Counted from the stretch's first letter, positions 7,487 through 17,464 are shown. The stretch is DNA of 64,000 bases from JAHCHG01 sp038251885 (GCA_038251885.1 JBBSAX010000001.1:1-64000), one strand, 5' to 3'. Notes: generated by a model from the sequence alone, not told the origin. Numbers and translations are program-made.

Positions 7487-7993
7487 CTACTTTGCTTTCT
7501 CGTCGTCAATTTCCAAGTGCCGTGTTGTCGATTCGGTAACACTGAAAGGCGCTCCTGCTAAGTCCTCTGTCCGGTAATTTGATTTTTCGGGTTTGATGTA
7601 GTCGGTTTGGACGGGCGGCAATGCCGAATTCTGAGGCGATGCCGGCAATGAATTACGCCGGACAGCCTGATAATTAACAGCTTTAGGTTGGCTAGATTTT
7701 ACGAGTCGCCCAATGCCTGATGACAGTAAAACAATTGCTGGAATCATCATTAATAACCAGAAAAATGTATTGCCGGGAAGGGTAAATAACAGAATCGAAA
7801 TAAAAATAAAACCGAAGCCGAGTATCAAGTTTCTTATCCCGGAACTGAAAATATCCTTATTTTGCTTTGATTGCGGAAACTGGTCGGGCATCCTGCCTTC
7901 AACCATCGCCAACACGTTACTCAAATTTCCGCCGCAACTCCGACAGAATTTGGTGTCGTCGCCATTTTCTAATCCGCATTTCGGACAAAACAT
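7487..7993 (-). CDS. Zinc-ribbon membrane protein
   Basis: With the start MFCPKCGLENGDDTKFCRSCG (7993) the protein begins with a zinc-ribbon of two CxxC pairs (Cys 3, 6, 17 and 20), followed by two hydrophobic segments (LILGFGFIFISILLFTLPG and FFWLLMMIPAIVLLSSG) and a polar tail. GGAGAG precedes this start. An upstream in-frame extension has no family support. This zinc-ribbon plus transmembrane layout is common in acidobacteria; the role is unknown. It lies downstream of the broken Yip1 gene. Confidence 0.7.
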   Translation of the reverse strand: MFCPKCGLENGDDTKFCRSCGGNLSNVLAMVEGRMPDQFPQSKQNKDIFSSGIRNLILGFGFIFISILLFTLPGNTFFWLLMMIPAIVLLSSGIGRLVKSSQPKAVNYQAVRRNSLPASPQNSALPPVQTDYIKPEKSNYRTEDLAGAPFSVTESTTRHLEIDDEKAK

Positions 7994-8048
7994 AATTACA
8001 TTTCTCTCCAAATTTCTTTCTTCGTGTGGAAAAATTAGAAAATCTGGT

Positions 8049-8974
8049 TCAACTAAAGAAATTTCCAAAAAGCAAGGCTATCACGACGGCAAAGACAATG
8101 CCCAAAATCCACACAGTAAATGATGCAGTCCAGGCTATAGCTGACGAAACCCGTTCACCGGCATTCTTTAATCCGGTCACATTTAACCAGAGACGATAAA
8201 ATCCCAAGAGACTAAAGGTGCTTAAAAGAGAAAAGAGAACCGGATTGGCTCCCGCTCCAACCAAAAAGCCCAGACTGTCCTGTAGTAATGAAGTTTGACC
8301 GATGATAGGATGAATATCAGCCGGATCTTTGATGATTAAAATAATCAGGCTCAATAAATATGTAAGCAAGTAAATCGGAAAAACATTGTAAGCAGCAACG
8401 GAAAAAGCCTGCCAGAAATTAACCTGACCTCCCATGAACATGACTATTAGCCAGAAAATCAACCGACACATACACATCCAAAAAACAAGCCGACAAAACC
8501 GTTAATGGACTGTCCGACCCGGATGATCGGATTTTGGGCATCGGCAATGGCTTGCGGGCGACCTTCTTCCACCTTTTTAAGTGCCTCTGCATTATTTGCT
8601 ATCATCGACATTGTTAAAGTTTTATCGATTGTATAATTGGCGATTCTTTCAGGTGTTAATTTGTAATAAAAAGCGTTGATATAAATAGATGAGATAAGGG
8701 CAGTAATCAATAATACAATCAGCCAACGGGGATGTTTTCGTAAATTTCTGAAAACTTCTGACGGTGCATAAAAAATAGCTACTAGGGATTTAGCGGTTGA
8801 CATTCTCGGTATGTCATCTTTTTCGGGTTTCAGTATAAAGCTTAAACCAAAAAGTAATAAACCTAAAAAGATCAAGGCACTCCCGGTGCTGATTAACGGG
8901 ACAACTTTTAAGATGCTTAAGATTATTATCAATATACCGATGGCGACAATAATTATGCCGTAAAAACGATTCAT
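8049..8974 (-). pseudogene. Yip1-family membrane protein, split by a frameshift
   Basis: Two overlapping leftward frames together make one Yip1-type membrane protein. The first (start ATG 8974, preceded by GGAGG) ends GLFFGCVCVG at about 8459; the second continues RLIFWLIVMF, MGGQVNFWQAFSVAAYN and several further transmembrane segments to 8049. The PSEVFRNLRKHPRW segment and the GQVNFWQAFSVAAYNV segment are typical of the family. The shift lies in the TGTGTATGTGT stretch near 8465-8475. Either the gene is inactivated or the base call is wrong. Confidence 0.75.
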
Positions 8975-9463
8975 TTCATTTTCCTCCAATTTACACTGAT
9001 GATATTACTGTCCGGTAGAATTAAAGTCGGGGTTCAATTCTGTTTTTGGAATTTCGTTTTTTGCTTGCAACTTGTCACTTTCCTAAAAAGCCCGGAACTT
9101 TTTTATAAAACTCAACTGTTTGTTCCAGATGCGGAATATGTCCGTATTTGTCAATCACAAAAAACGTAGATATTTTATGAACGATTTTTACAATTATTTG
9201 TTCCGACAAAAGAAGATTTTTATTTTCAAAAATCTGCCTTTATAACCTGGGTTAATTATTCAAGAAAAGAAAGGCAGAAAAAAAACAATTTGAAAAGGCG
9301 GAAATTATAAAACAGATTTCGCCGGCGGTTTGGCAGCATGTTAAGTTTATCGGAAGGGATGAATTCAAACAGCCACTCGTCTGCCGCTTGGTATGATTGC
9401 GAGAGCAGAAAAAACCAGGGGAGATTTTTGTAATTCAATTTAAAAGACAGGATTATAAACCTC
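8975..9463. other. Gene-poor stretch with one gene fragment
   Basis: The 490 bp between the Yip1 and PDZ genes contain the hydrolase remnant listed separately (9075-9238). The rest (about 9239-9463) has only a short leftward frame without ribosome binding site or recognisable motif. I see no promoter or RNA gene in it. Confidence 0.5.
9075..9238 (-). pseudogene. Alpha/beta hydrolase, C-terminal remnant
   Basis: The minus-strand frame reads IFENKNLLLSEQ, then STFFVIDKYGHIPHLEQ and TVEFYKKVPGFLGK before TGA. The GHIPHLEQ(P) segment carries the catalytic His region of alpha/beta hydrolases, and the preceding ENK(D)LLLSEQ segment matches the strand that bears the catalytic Asp. Only about 54 residues remain and no start is available, so this is a decayed fragment. 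Confidence 0.65.
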
Positions 9464-10350
9464 TTATAACAGCTCACTAACTGATGATTTCTCGCCCATC
9501 AACGAAGCAGCAATTGATAATCTCCCCCGCTTTTTTCTGCTTTCCATATTCAAAGGCACCGCCGCCAAATTTAAAATTCCGTTAAAAGGTTTCAGAAAAT
9601 CGGTCAAACCGATGCCCGTAAAATTACTGAATAAATTCAAAAAAATTAAAATCATCTGCAATCCGAGCGGCACGATGATAATCCATTTCAACCACGGAAA
9701 TTTGATGTCCAGATTCAATCTTTCGGGGAAGTAAATGCCGAACAACAGCATTGAAACTGCCCAAGTGCTGAAGAAAATCTGCGCGTAAGCTCCGATCAGA
9801 GTTCGGCTTCCGTAGCTTTCCAAACCGATACAGCTAAAACCGAGTAGCAAAAAGAGCAAAAGCCACGCGAGAAAATCGTGAACGCGGACAAAGACAACCC
9901 AAAAACCGATTAAAATACAAAACAGCGGTACAAAATATACAAATACGAATCCGACGACCAATTTTGCGTAAAAACTAAAATCCTTTTCGATTTTTATCAA
10001 TGGAACTGTTAATTCCTTCGTTTGGATTTGTTCATTTTCGATTTGTCTTTCGATGGTCAGATTTATTTGTCCGCTTTCCCTATTTTTTGATAATTCTTCG
10101 CCCCAGACACTTTCGCTTTCTAAAGTTTGCCCGTTCATTGCCAGAATTTTGTCACCGATTTCAATTCCGGTTTCTTTACCTTCGGGAGAAATCGAAATCA
10201 CCTGCTTACCGTTGTAAATAAACGGCATCGCCACATCGCGGGCGGAATTGCGGGTGCGCTCCGGCAGACGGCTGAAATGAACAACTAAAACCGAAATTGC
10301 AAAAGCAAATAAAAGTAGAGCCGGAATGTAAAGAAGCGTTCTTTTTTCAT
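9464..10350 (-). pseudogene. PDZ-domain membrane protein with an early frameshift
   Basis: The uninterrupted frame from 10234 begins inside the gene. Upstream the same frame continues as LLYIPALLLFAFAISVLVVH plus FSRLPERTRNSARDV, a membrane anchor, but no start is in frame. ATG AAAAAA at 10350-10342 is one base out: one extra A in the A6 run would give MKKRTLLYIP. After the anchor comes a PDZ domain (PEGKETGIEIGDKILAMNGQ) and then about five transmembrane segments. The C-terminus stops abruptly at SVSELL, where relatives may carry a kinase or phosphatase domain. It may be a pseudogene or a sequencing error. Confidence 0.6.
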
Positions 10351-10531
10351 ATTTTCAAGTTTTTGGAGATTAATTTTGCCGAACTATTCTGTCTTGGAAT
10401 CAAATTGCCCTGTGCAAAAAAACAGTCTTTTATTTCGCGCCGTGTTAAAGAAACTTTGGAGAAATATTGCTCAACCGAATAAGTTTCGCATAGAATCTTT
10501 TATGAAATCGGGCATCGGTTAAAATAAATTT

Positions 10532-11629
10532 ATGAACAAAATATCGCGCAAATGGAAAGTAATAATCGTGTTTTGCGCTTTTTGGACATTGCTCGGTTTG
10601 ATGTTCGGAAGTATTTCTTATTCGGTTGCCGAAAGCGAAAACCGGGCGAGTTTTCCGTTTGTCATTTTCTCTCTCAATTTGATTAAATTTTATCTCTGGT
10701 TTGCTTTCGTGCCGCTGGTCGTTTGGTTAGTCAAACGATTCGGCTTTGAAAAGCGGAAAACGCTTTTTCGTAATTTTCTGCTGCAAATCGGTTTCGGACT
10801 GATTTTAATCGTTGCTCATACAGCGATTTATACCCCGTTCGTCGCTTTGCTCGACCCGCAGATCGAAAAAAATCTGCCGTCAATTTCCACGCTTTTTGAA
10901 AAATATCTGTTTTTCGGCAATTTCTATCTCGGCGTTTTGCTTTACAGTATGCTCGTCGTGATAATTCAGGCTTATCAGATTTTCAGTAAATATCACGCGG
11001 AAGAAGCGCGCAATTCGCTACTCAAAGCCGAACTTGCTGACGCACAACTACAAGGTTTAAAAATGCAGTTACAGCCGCATTTTCTATTTAATACGCTTCA
11101 TTCGATCTCGTCGCTGATTCTTTCCGATCCGCCGAAAGCGAATCTGATGGTTGCCCGACTCGGCGATTTTTTGCGAATGACGCTCGAACGCTCCGACGAA
11201 CAGATGGTTGCGCTCGATGAAGAACTCGATTTTCTGCGCTGTTATCTGGAAATCGAACAAATCCGGTTTAGCGACCGTCTGACCGTCGAATTCGATGTCG
11301 CTGACGAAATTCTCTCAGCGCAAGTTCCGCATTTGATTTTACAGCCGATTGTCGAAAACGCCGTTAAACACGGCATCGCGCCGCATTCCGCAAAAGGAAA
11401 AATAAGTATTTCAGCTCGAAAAAATGACCGCGAATTATTTTTGCAAATCGAAGACAGCGGCATCAAAACGAATAAACTCGAGTCTGTCGGTGGAAACGGC
11501 AAAGGTTTGAGCAATGTGCGTTCGCGCCTCGTGCATCTTTACGCGAATAACTTCCGTCTGACTTTAACGGAAACCGAAAACGGAATGAAAGCCGAACTAA
11601 AAATCCCGTTTGTCGTAGAGACAAGTTAG
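10532..11629 (+). CDS. LytS/YehU-type sensor histidine kinase
   Basis: A 365-residue membrane kinase. Four transmembrane segments fill residues about 8-155, followed by a short coiled coil and the His-kinase domain. The H-box LQPHFLFNTLHSISSLI has the phosphorylated His at 183; the N-box PIVENAVKHGI and the glycine motif GGNGKGLSNVRSRL form the ATP site. Such kinases pair with LytTR response regulators, and one starts 15 bp downstream. The signal is unknown. A paralogous pair lies at 29524-31448. Confidence 0.92.
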   Translation: MNKISRKWKVIIVFCAFWTLLGLMFGSISYSVAESENRASFPFVIFSLNLIKFYLWFAFVPLVVWLVKRFGFEKRKTLFRNFLLQIGFGLILIVAHTAIYTPFVALLDPQIEKNLPSISTLFEKYLFFGNFYLGVLLYSMLVVIIQAYQIFSKYHAEEARNSLLKAELADAQLQGLKMQLQPHFLFNTLHSISSLILSDPPKANLMVARLGDFLRMTLERSDEQMVALDEELDFLRCYLEIEQIRFSDRLTVEFDVADEILSAQVPHLILQPIVENAVKHGIAPHSAKGKISISARKNDRELFLQIEDSGIKTNKLESVGGNGKGLSNVRSRLVHLYANNFRLTLTETENGMKAELKIPFVVETS

Positions 11630-11644
11630 AGGAATCCGCAAGTT

Positions 11645-12424
11645 ATGTCGAAAAATCCGATTAGCGCGTTAATTATTGATGACGAGCTTTTAGCGCGTGA
11701 ATATATTCGCAACTTGCTGAAAACTGAAGATGAAATAAAAATCATCGGTGAATGCGGAAACGGAAAAGATGCCGCTGATTTTATTGCCCGAAACAATCCC
11801 GAACTCATTTTTCTCGATATTCAAATGCCGGATATGGACGGGTTTTCCTTACTCAAATTTTTAGACCCGAACAATCTTCCGGCAATAATTTTCACGACGG
11901 CGTATGAAGAATACGCGATTCGCGCTTTTGAGTTTCACGCGCTCGATTATCTCTTAAAACCCTTTGACCCGCAGCGTTTTAAGAAAGCCGTCGAGTTTGC
12001 CAAAGCGCGTTTGAGTAATAAGATCGAGAAAAAAGATACGGCTTTGCAAATCAAAGAACTTTTGAAAAACGTCCAAGAAAAACCGAATTTTCTCGAACGG
12101 CTTTTGATTAACCAAAACGGGCGGATTATTTTTTTAAAAGTTTGCGAAATTGATTTGATTCGTGCGGACGGCAAATACGTTCAACTTCACGCTGGCAAAG
12201 ATATTCATCTTGTTCGGCAGACTCTAAACGCAATGAATAAACATCTGAACCCGCAAAAATTTGTTCAGGTTCACCGCTCGACAATAATCAATATCGAACG
12301 CATCAGGGAATTCCAAACGATGTTCAAAGGCGAAATCATCGTCGTGATGAAAACAGGCGCGGAAGTTACTGTGAGCCGCAACTACAAAAACCGGCTTTTT
12401 GAAATTCTCGGCAATCCTCTTTGA
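11645..12424 (+). CDS. LytTR-family response regulator
   Basis: A 259-residue two-domain regulator. The receiver domain (residues 8-120) has LIFLDIQMPDMDG with the phospho-acceptor Asp58, the switch Thr in TAYEEYAIRAF, and KPF. The LytTR DNA-binding domain follows (INQNGRIIFLKVCEIDLI..., then FVQVHRSTIINIERI and TVSRNYKNRLFEILG). It is the partner of the kinase 15 bp upstream. Targets cannot be told; the downstream lipase-like gene at 12580 is a candidate by position only. Confidence 0.92.
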   Translation: MSKNPISALIIDDELLAREYIRNLLKTEDEIKIIGECGNGKDAADFIARNNPELIFLDIQMPDMDGFSLLKFLDPNNLPAIIFTTAYEEYAIRAFEFHALDYLLKPFDPQRFKKAVEFAKARLSNKIEKKDTALQIKELLKNVQEKPNFLERLLINQNGRIIFLKVCEIDLIRADGKYVQLHAGKDIHLVRQTLNAMNKHLNPQKFVQVHRSTIINIERIREFQTMFKGEIIVVMKTGAEVTVSRNYKNRLFEILGNPL

Positions 12425-12579
12425 TGCGTAGATGATTTCGTGCCGCAAATTTTACATCTCATACCGCTAAATCAACCCTTTAGGACAAATTTATATTCAG
12501 ATTAAATTTCTTTCCATATTCTTTCAATATGCTCTTCCCGTTTGGAATTTATTGAATTTTAAATAAGGAGTTATTTTAT

Positions 12580-13464
12580 ATGGGGACATTTACAGAAACA
12601 TATCCGAGCGCACAAGGACTGAAATTAAGCGAAACAAAAGGTGCGAGCGATTTAGCTTATAAAGCAAAAGTCGGTGAACAATATGTATTTCCCGACGGGA
12701 AAATTTGGGAAATAATAGAATTGATGCAATATTCTTCGGGTTTCAGAGCCATAGTTTTAAAGCCGGAAAATGATAATCGTGTTGTGTTGGCTTACAAAGG
12801 AACGGATTTAGGAAATACTCCGCAGGATTTAGTTGTTGATTTGTTGCAGGAACACGGATTTGTTCCTAATCAATATAATGAAGCGTCAATGGAATCGGCA
12901 AGGCTCAAAAAAAAATTCGGCAACAATGTAATTTTGACCGGGCATTCTTTAGGCGGCGGTTTGGCGACTTATTCATCATTAGTCAATAAAATTCCGGCAA
13001 CGACAATTAATCCTGCTCCGTTAGCTGAAAAACCCGTATTGCGTTTCGGAAGTATGAATCAATGTTATGCGTGGATTACAAATTATATTACGAACGGCAG
13101 AGAATTTATCACCGGCGACGGCGTAAATTTGACCATCGGTTATATTGCTTTCGGGTTAAGCACGGGTTTGGGTTTGCTTGGGACAATAGTTCTGCTAAAT
13201 CCCAATGTGCCAAAGCCCGATTTACCAAAACCCAAGCTAGTAGTTATCGGAAATAGAATTTCGATTTCCGGCGGAGGCAAACCTCTTGGCTATAATTACT
13301 ATTTTGACCATATGATTTCCGATAGTGCGCCTGAAGTTCCATTGCCGAAAATAATTGGTAAAATGCTTAATTCTATGTCTCCAATATTTCCGACTCCCGT
13401 TCCTGTCCCCGCTCCGACTCCAAATCCGGTTTCGACACCGACTTCGACACCTACAAGTAGATAA
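12580..13464 (+). CDS. Lipase-like (class 3 / Mbeg1-like) hydrolase
   Basis: A 294-residue protein with the class-3-lipase layout: VLAYKGTDLG (residues 69-78) as the oxyanion-hole strand and LTGHSLGGGLATYSSL with the nucleophile Ser123. A hydrophobic stretch (about 190-210) may embed in a membrane. The C-terminus is a Pro/Thr-rich tail of PT repeats, which suggests a flexible linker or surface exposure. There is no N-terminal signal peptide. The start has a good AAGGAG site. Seventeen bp downstream begins a secreted beta-lactamase-like gene. Confidence 0.7.
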   Translation: MGTFTETYPSAQGLKLSETKGASDLAYKAKVGEQYVFPDGKIWEIIELMQYSSGFRAIVLKPENDNRVVLAYKGTDLGNTPQDLVVDLLQEHGFVPNQYNEASMESARLKKKFGNNVILTGHSLGGGLATYSSLVNKIPATTINPAPLAEKPVLRFGSMNQCYAWITNYITNGREFITGDGVNLTIGYIAFGLSTGLGLLGTIVLLNPNVPKPDLPKPKLVVIGNRISISGGGKPLGYNYYFDHMISDSAPEVPLPKIIGKMLNSMSPIFPTPVPVPAPTPNPVSTPTSTPTSR

Positions 13465-13480
13465 GTAGTCAATAAATAAT

Positions 13481-14656
13481 ATGAAAATAAAGTTTTTATT
13501 AATAGTTTTTACGATTTCGTTTTTAACAACAAATCTTTTCGCGCAAACAGTTAATCAGACAATTCTCGATAAACTTCTGCTTCGCGCAAAAGAAACGCAC
13601 AGCGATTCTCTTTTGATTCTCAAAGACGGCAAGGTTATCGGCGAATATTATTCGGGCGACAAAAACGAGAAAATCGAACTGATGTCCGCTACCAAATCAA
13701 TCGTCGGGCTGGCGATTGCCAAACTGATTGACCAAGGCAAGATCAAATCGGTTGACCAGCCCGTCTATGAATTTTATCCCGAATGGAAACAGGGGAAAAA
13801 ATCTTTAATAACTATAAAGCAATTGCTGAATCACACTTCGGGTATGCAGAATTTGCCGAACACGAGTTTTGAGATTTACCCGTCGAAAGATTTTGTCAAA
13901 CTCGCTCTGGCGGCGGATTTATCGGATGATCCCGGCACGAAATTCAGTTATAACAATAAAGCCGTCAATCTTCTTGCGGGTATCGTGCAGATCGCATCGG
14001 GCAAGCGAATGGATGTTTTTATGCGCGATGAGTTTTTCAATCCGATGCAGATAAAAAATTATGATTGGACGCTTGATCCGGCGGGAAATCCGCACGCAAT
14101 GTCGGGTTTGCAAATATCGGCGGAAGATTTTGCCAAGTTCGGTACACTCGTCTTAAATCGCGGAAAATGGGACGGCAAACAAATAATCGGCGAAAAAATT
14201 ATTGAAGAATTTCTCGCTCAATCACAGCCGTTTGAAGAAGCAAGCGGACTGCTCTGGTGGCGAGCGTCTTCTACCGCGACATACACGATTGACGATGAAC
14301 ATTTTCAAAAACTCGAAAAAGCGGGTGTCGAAAAAGAGTTTCTCGAAAAATTAAAACCGATAAAAGGAAAAGTTTTTGTTTTAGGCGAACAAATTAAACC
14401 GCTCATCGAAATTTTCGGCGAAGATTGGCAGAACATTCTTTCAAAAGCAATGGAAAACAAAAATGTTCCGTTTTATAAAAAAAAGATGGGTGAAATAGAA
14501 GGATATTATGCCAACGGTTACTTGGGGCAGACTTTGCTGGTCGTTCCAAAAAGTAATATTGTCGCCGTTCGACAAGTTAAAAGCAGTAAAAATTACAACA
14601 ACGAAACGGACGGGTTTAACGATTTTATGCCACTCGTATTGCAATTAGCAAAGTAA
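13481..14656 (+). CDS. Serine hydrolase of the beta-lactamase / penicillin-binding-protein class C family
   Basis: A 391-residue secreted protein with a signal peptide ending in NLFAQ (about residue 21). The SxxK motif is SATK (Ser69, Lys72) and the YxN motif is YNN (Tyr157, Asn159); GQT at GYLGQTLLVVP is the likely third motif (KTG equivalent). It is probably an esterase or D-aminopeptidase-like enzyme rather than a resistance enzyme, since most members of this family in such genomes are not. Nothing in the context gives the substrate. Confidence 0.88.
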   Translation: MKIKFLLIVFTISFLTTNLFAQTVNQTILDKLLLRAKETHSDSLLILKDGKVIGEYYSGDKNEKIELMSATKSIVGLAIAKLIDQGKIKSVDQPVYEFYPEWKQGKKSLITIKQLLNHTSGMQNLPNTSFEIYPSKDFVKLALAADLSDDPGTKFSYNNKAVNLLAGIVQIASGKRMDVFMRDEFFNPMQIKNYDWTLDPAGNPHAMSGLQISAEDFAKFGTLVLNRGKWDGKQIIGEKIIEEFLAQSQPFEEASGLLWWRASSTATYTIDDEHFQKLEKAGVEKEFLEKLKPIKGKVFVLGEQIKPLIEIFGEDWQNILSKAMENKNVPFYKKKMGEIEGYYANGYLGQTLLVVPKSNIVAVRQVKSSKNYNNETDGFNDFMPLVLQLAK

Positions 14657-14789
14657 ATTTTAATCGCGCAAAAGGAAATTCTAAAATTGCTTCACATTTG
14701 ATTGATTTTGAAATTATTGAAAAACTGATTTTAGTCGCCCGTTTTTTTTAGATTTACTTTGAAACATTGATTAAATTTTTGCAATTTAT

Positions 14790-15764
14790 ATGAAGTTTTT
14801 TAATTTAATTGTCATATTCTTATGGTTGACAAGCGCGGTTTTTTCGCAAACCGTCTGGCAAAAACACCCAAGCCCAACGAGCGACATACTGCATAATGCG
14901 GTTTTTGTTTCTGATAAAAACGGCTGGGTAATTTCGCATCATACGGGTTTAATTTTACAAACAAAAGATGGCGGCGAAAGTTGGCAAGTTCAAACAAGAT
15001 TAGGAAAAGGTTATCTCGAATCAGTTTATTTTGTTGATAAAAATAACGGTTGGATTTGCGGCGAAAACGGACGCATTGTTAAAACTTCCGACGGGGGAAA
15101 AAATTGGAGATTGGTTGGAAATTTCGATAAGTCAAATGCGTTTTCAATAGTTCATTTCTTTGACAAAAATCACGGTTTAATTTTCGGAACAAACACGGAA
15201 ACAAGGCAAGGTTTAATTTTTGAGACTAATGATGGCGGAAAAAATTGGCTCAATCGTTCGGCAGAAGTTTCTGATAAAACAGGTTTTACCGATGCTGTTT
15301 TTCGTTTTACTAACGACTCGTTAATTGTTGGCGGAAAGTTTTTTATACGATCCGTAAAAGGTGAAAATGATTTTGAAATTACCGAAAATAAACACGGCGG
15401 CATAATTCGCGGCTTGTTTTTTATCAATAAAAAAATTGGTTGGGCAGTCGGTCATCGTGGTTTAATTTTGCGAACCAGTGACGGCGGAAAAAGTTGGGAA
15501 AATATTGAAGCATTTTCCGATTCAATTTTGCGAAGCGTTTATTTTACTGACGAAAAAAACGGATTTATTGTCGGTAACCGTAATGAAAAAGGCGTTTCGA
15601 TGTGGCAAACAAAAGACAGCGGTGCAACTTGGCAAACTTTCAAAACTGATTTTCCGAATTTGCACCGAATCGTTTCAAGTCCGAAAAAGCTCTGGCTGTT
15701 CGGCGCAGACGGGGCAATTTATTCGATCAATAAAAGGAAATATGAACAAGTTTTCAAGACGTGA
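14790..15764 (+). CDS. Ycf48-like / BNR-repeat secreted protein
   Basis: A 324-residue exported protein: signal peptide to about VFSQ (residue 20), then a beta propeller made of repeats with DGGxxW (TKDGGESWQ, TSDGGKNWR, TNDGGKNWL, TSDGGKSWE, TKDSGATWQ). It resembles the photosystem II assembly factor Ycf48 family, which in non-phototrophs has no defined role. The end overlaps the next gene's start by 23 bp. Confidence 0.85.
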   Translation: MKFFNLIVIFLWLTSAVFSQTVWQKHPSPTSDILHNAVFVSDKNGWVISHHTGLILQTKDGGESWQVQTRLGKGYLESVYFVDKNNGWICGENGRIVKTSDGGKNWRLVGNFDKSNAFSIVHFFDKNHGLIFGTNTETRQGLIFETNDGGKNWLNRSAEVSDKTGFTDAVFRFTNDSLIVGGKFFIRSVKGENDFEITENKHGGIIRGLFFINKKIGWAVGHRGLILRTSDGGKSWENIEAFSDSILRSVYFTDEKNGFIVGNRNEKGVSMWQTKDSGATWQTFKTDFPNLHRIVSSPKKLWLFGADGAIYSINKRKYEQVFKT

Positions 15765-16938
15765 TTTTTTAAAGATTTCAGCGGCTTCTTCGGCAATTTT
15801 ACTGTCCAATCCGTTTGCGGCGTTTTCTCAAACGCTTCAACAACCTATTTTGATTGATCCAAAAATGGATTCGGAATTTTACAGTCGTTCGGACACTAAA
15901 AAAGCGGAAAAACGTCTGAAAATTTTAATTCTTGGCGGAACGAGGTTTCTCGGAACCCCGACGGTGCAATATTTTATTGAACGCGGACACGAAGTAACTT
16001 TGCTCAATCGAGGTATTTCCAATCCGCATCTCTTTCGCAACCTCAAGCGAATCAAATCCGACCGTTTAAGCAACGCGAAAAACATTTATGAAAAGGCTCT
16101 TAAACAAAATTGGGATGCGGTGATTGACACTTGGCAAGGCTCGCCGCTCGTCGTTAAGGAAAGTGCGGAAGCCTTGAAAAGCCAGACAAAACAATATATT
16201 TACATCTCGACTATTTCCGTCTATGGGCGCGAAAATTATGTCAAACCGGAAATTACCGAAGAAAATGCGCTTCCCGCTTTCCGCGAGATGCCGACCGATA
16301 AAAAAGAAGAATTAAATTACCGACAGAAAAAACAGCTTGCCGATGATGCTGTTCGCAAACTTTTCCTCGAAAAGTCGACTGTTCTTCGGTGTCACGTCAT
16401 CGGCGGATTTTATCTCGAACCACATAGCGAAGCACAAATTTATTGGGCGGCGCGATTTCAAAAAGGCGGAAACATAATGTGTCCGGGCGACGGACTCGAT
16501 CAAATGCAGATGCTTGATGTGAAAGACGCGGCACGTTGGATTATTAAATGTGCCGAAGAAAATTTGACGGGCATTTATAATCTCGGACGACGTTACAGTT
16601 GGGCTGAACACGCCGGAGCGTGCCGCGCCGTTTCGTCCGCACCGACCAAGATTCATTGGATTTCATTCGACGAATTGCAGCAACAAAAAGTCGCCCATAA
16701 TACCGATCTGCCGCTTTATATTCCGCGTCATCTCGGACCCGGATTTTTTAATATCAGTGATGATAAAGCGATGCAAAAAGGAATGATATATCGTCCGCTT
16801 GCCGACACTTTAAAGGATATTTATGCAGGTTTTCAGAAACATTACCCGAAAGATTTTGTTTTCGGAAAACCTCAATGCGATGTCGGAATCAACTTGGAAC
16901 GCGAACAGGAAGTATTGCGGAATTTAGAGAGAATTTGA
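15742..16938 (+). CDS. Tat-exported NAD-dependent epimerase/dehydratase family protein
   Basis: About 398 residues from the ATG at 15742 (AAAGGAAAT precedes it). A longer in-frame version starting inside the previous gene has no support. The N-terminus SRRDFLKISAASSAILL is a twin-arginine signal, so the protein is exported folded. Then comes a Rossmann fold: ILGGTRFLGTPTVQYFIERG (GxxxxG region) and the catalytic-site-like IYISTISVYG (Ser/Tyr region) of the extended SDR family. The Y...K of the usual YxxxK motif reads NYRQKKQLADD. Isomerase-type substrate unknown. It overlaps the Ycf48-like gene by 23 bp, so the pair is co-transcribed. Confidence 0.85.
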   Translation: MNKFSRRDFLKISAASSAILLSNPFAAFSQTLQQPILIDPKMDSEFYSRSDTKKAEKRLKILILGGTRFLGTPTVQYFIERGHEVTLLNRGISNPHLFRNLKRIKSDRLSNAKNIYEKALKQNWDAVIDTWQGSPLVVKESAEALKSQTKQYIYISTISVYGRENYVKPEITEENALPAFREMPTDKKEELNYRQKKQLADDAVRKLFLEKSTVLRCHVIGGFYLEPHSEAQIYWAARFQKGGNIMCPGDGLDQMQMLDVKDAARWIIKCAEENLTGIYNLGRRYSWAEHAGACRAVSSAPTKIHWISFDELQQQKVAHNTDLPLYIPRHLGPGFFNISDDKAMQKGMIYRPLADTLKDIYAGFQKHYPKDFVFGKPQCDVGINLEREQEVLRNLERI

Positions 16939-16962
16939 ATATGACAAAATATTTATTGAGGA

Positions 16963-17124
16963 TTGATTGAATTTCAAATCAGCCGAAGGCGGTTTTCAGG
17001 CGAAAAATGGCTGATGAATTTTGAATTCGGCATACCGAATCAAACGATTTATCCGAAAAAAACGGAAGCCAAAAACACTGCCGGTTGGCTAACTCTGGAA
17101 CTCGGTAAAATGAAAGGTAATTGA
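16963..17124 (+). pseudogene. Unrecognised gene remnant (53 codons)
   Basis: A rightward frame from TTG at 16963 reads LIEFQISRRRFSGEKWLMNF, then EFGIPNQTIYPKKTEAKNTA and GWLTLELGKMKGN before TGA. The C-terminal part looks like real coding sequence and there is no good start or ribosome site. It ends 1 bp before the next gene. I take it as the 3' end of a lost gene; the family is not recognised. Confidence 0.35.
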
Positions 17125-17125
17125 A

Positions 17126-17452
17126 ATGACCAAAATTATGATTTGTTTGATTTCAACCAGTATAATTTTATTTATCGGAGTGTTTTTCGGATATTTCATT
17201 TTGCCGCTCGGTTTGCTCGGAGCGACATCCGAAAAAATGATGAATTTAAGTTTCGTCGTTTTTATTTTTTGGATGTTGTTCGTTTCGATTTTAATCCCGA
17301 TTGGCAGTTTTTTTACTGTTGATTTTCTGACCGTCAATGCCTCTTGGAACGATTTTATTTCGGCTCTCGCTGCAATCGCAATTTCCGTAACAGTAGGAAT
17401 TGTTTTAATTATCTTCGGTTGGATAACCGCAACAGTTATCGGCAATCAATAG
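17126..17452 (+). CDS. Small membrane protein, unknown
   Basis: 108 residues with three or four hydrophobic segments (IMICLISTSIILFIGVFFGYF; LSFVVFIFWMLFVSILIP; ISVTVGIVLIIFGWITATVI). No family recognised. Its start (ATGACC) follows the preceding fragment's stop by 1 bp. Confidence 0.55.
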   Translation: MTKIMICLISTSIILFIGVFFGYFILPLGLLGATSEKMMNLSFVVFIFWMLFVSILIPIGSFFTVDFLTVNASWNDFISALAAIAISVTVGIVLIIFGWITATVIGNQ

Positions 17453-17464
17453 AGGAATAATTTT

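Noticed and set aside
9256..9477. 73-codon leftward frame
   Set aside because: No ribosome site, low-complexity hydrophobic composition and no recognisable family; probably random.
12580..14656. Beta-lactam resistance island
   Set aside because: The serine hydrolase has SxxK and YxN but is of the broad esterase/peptidase-like class; nothing indicates resistance.
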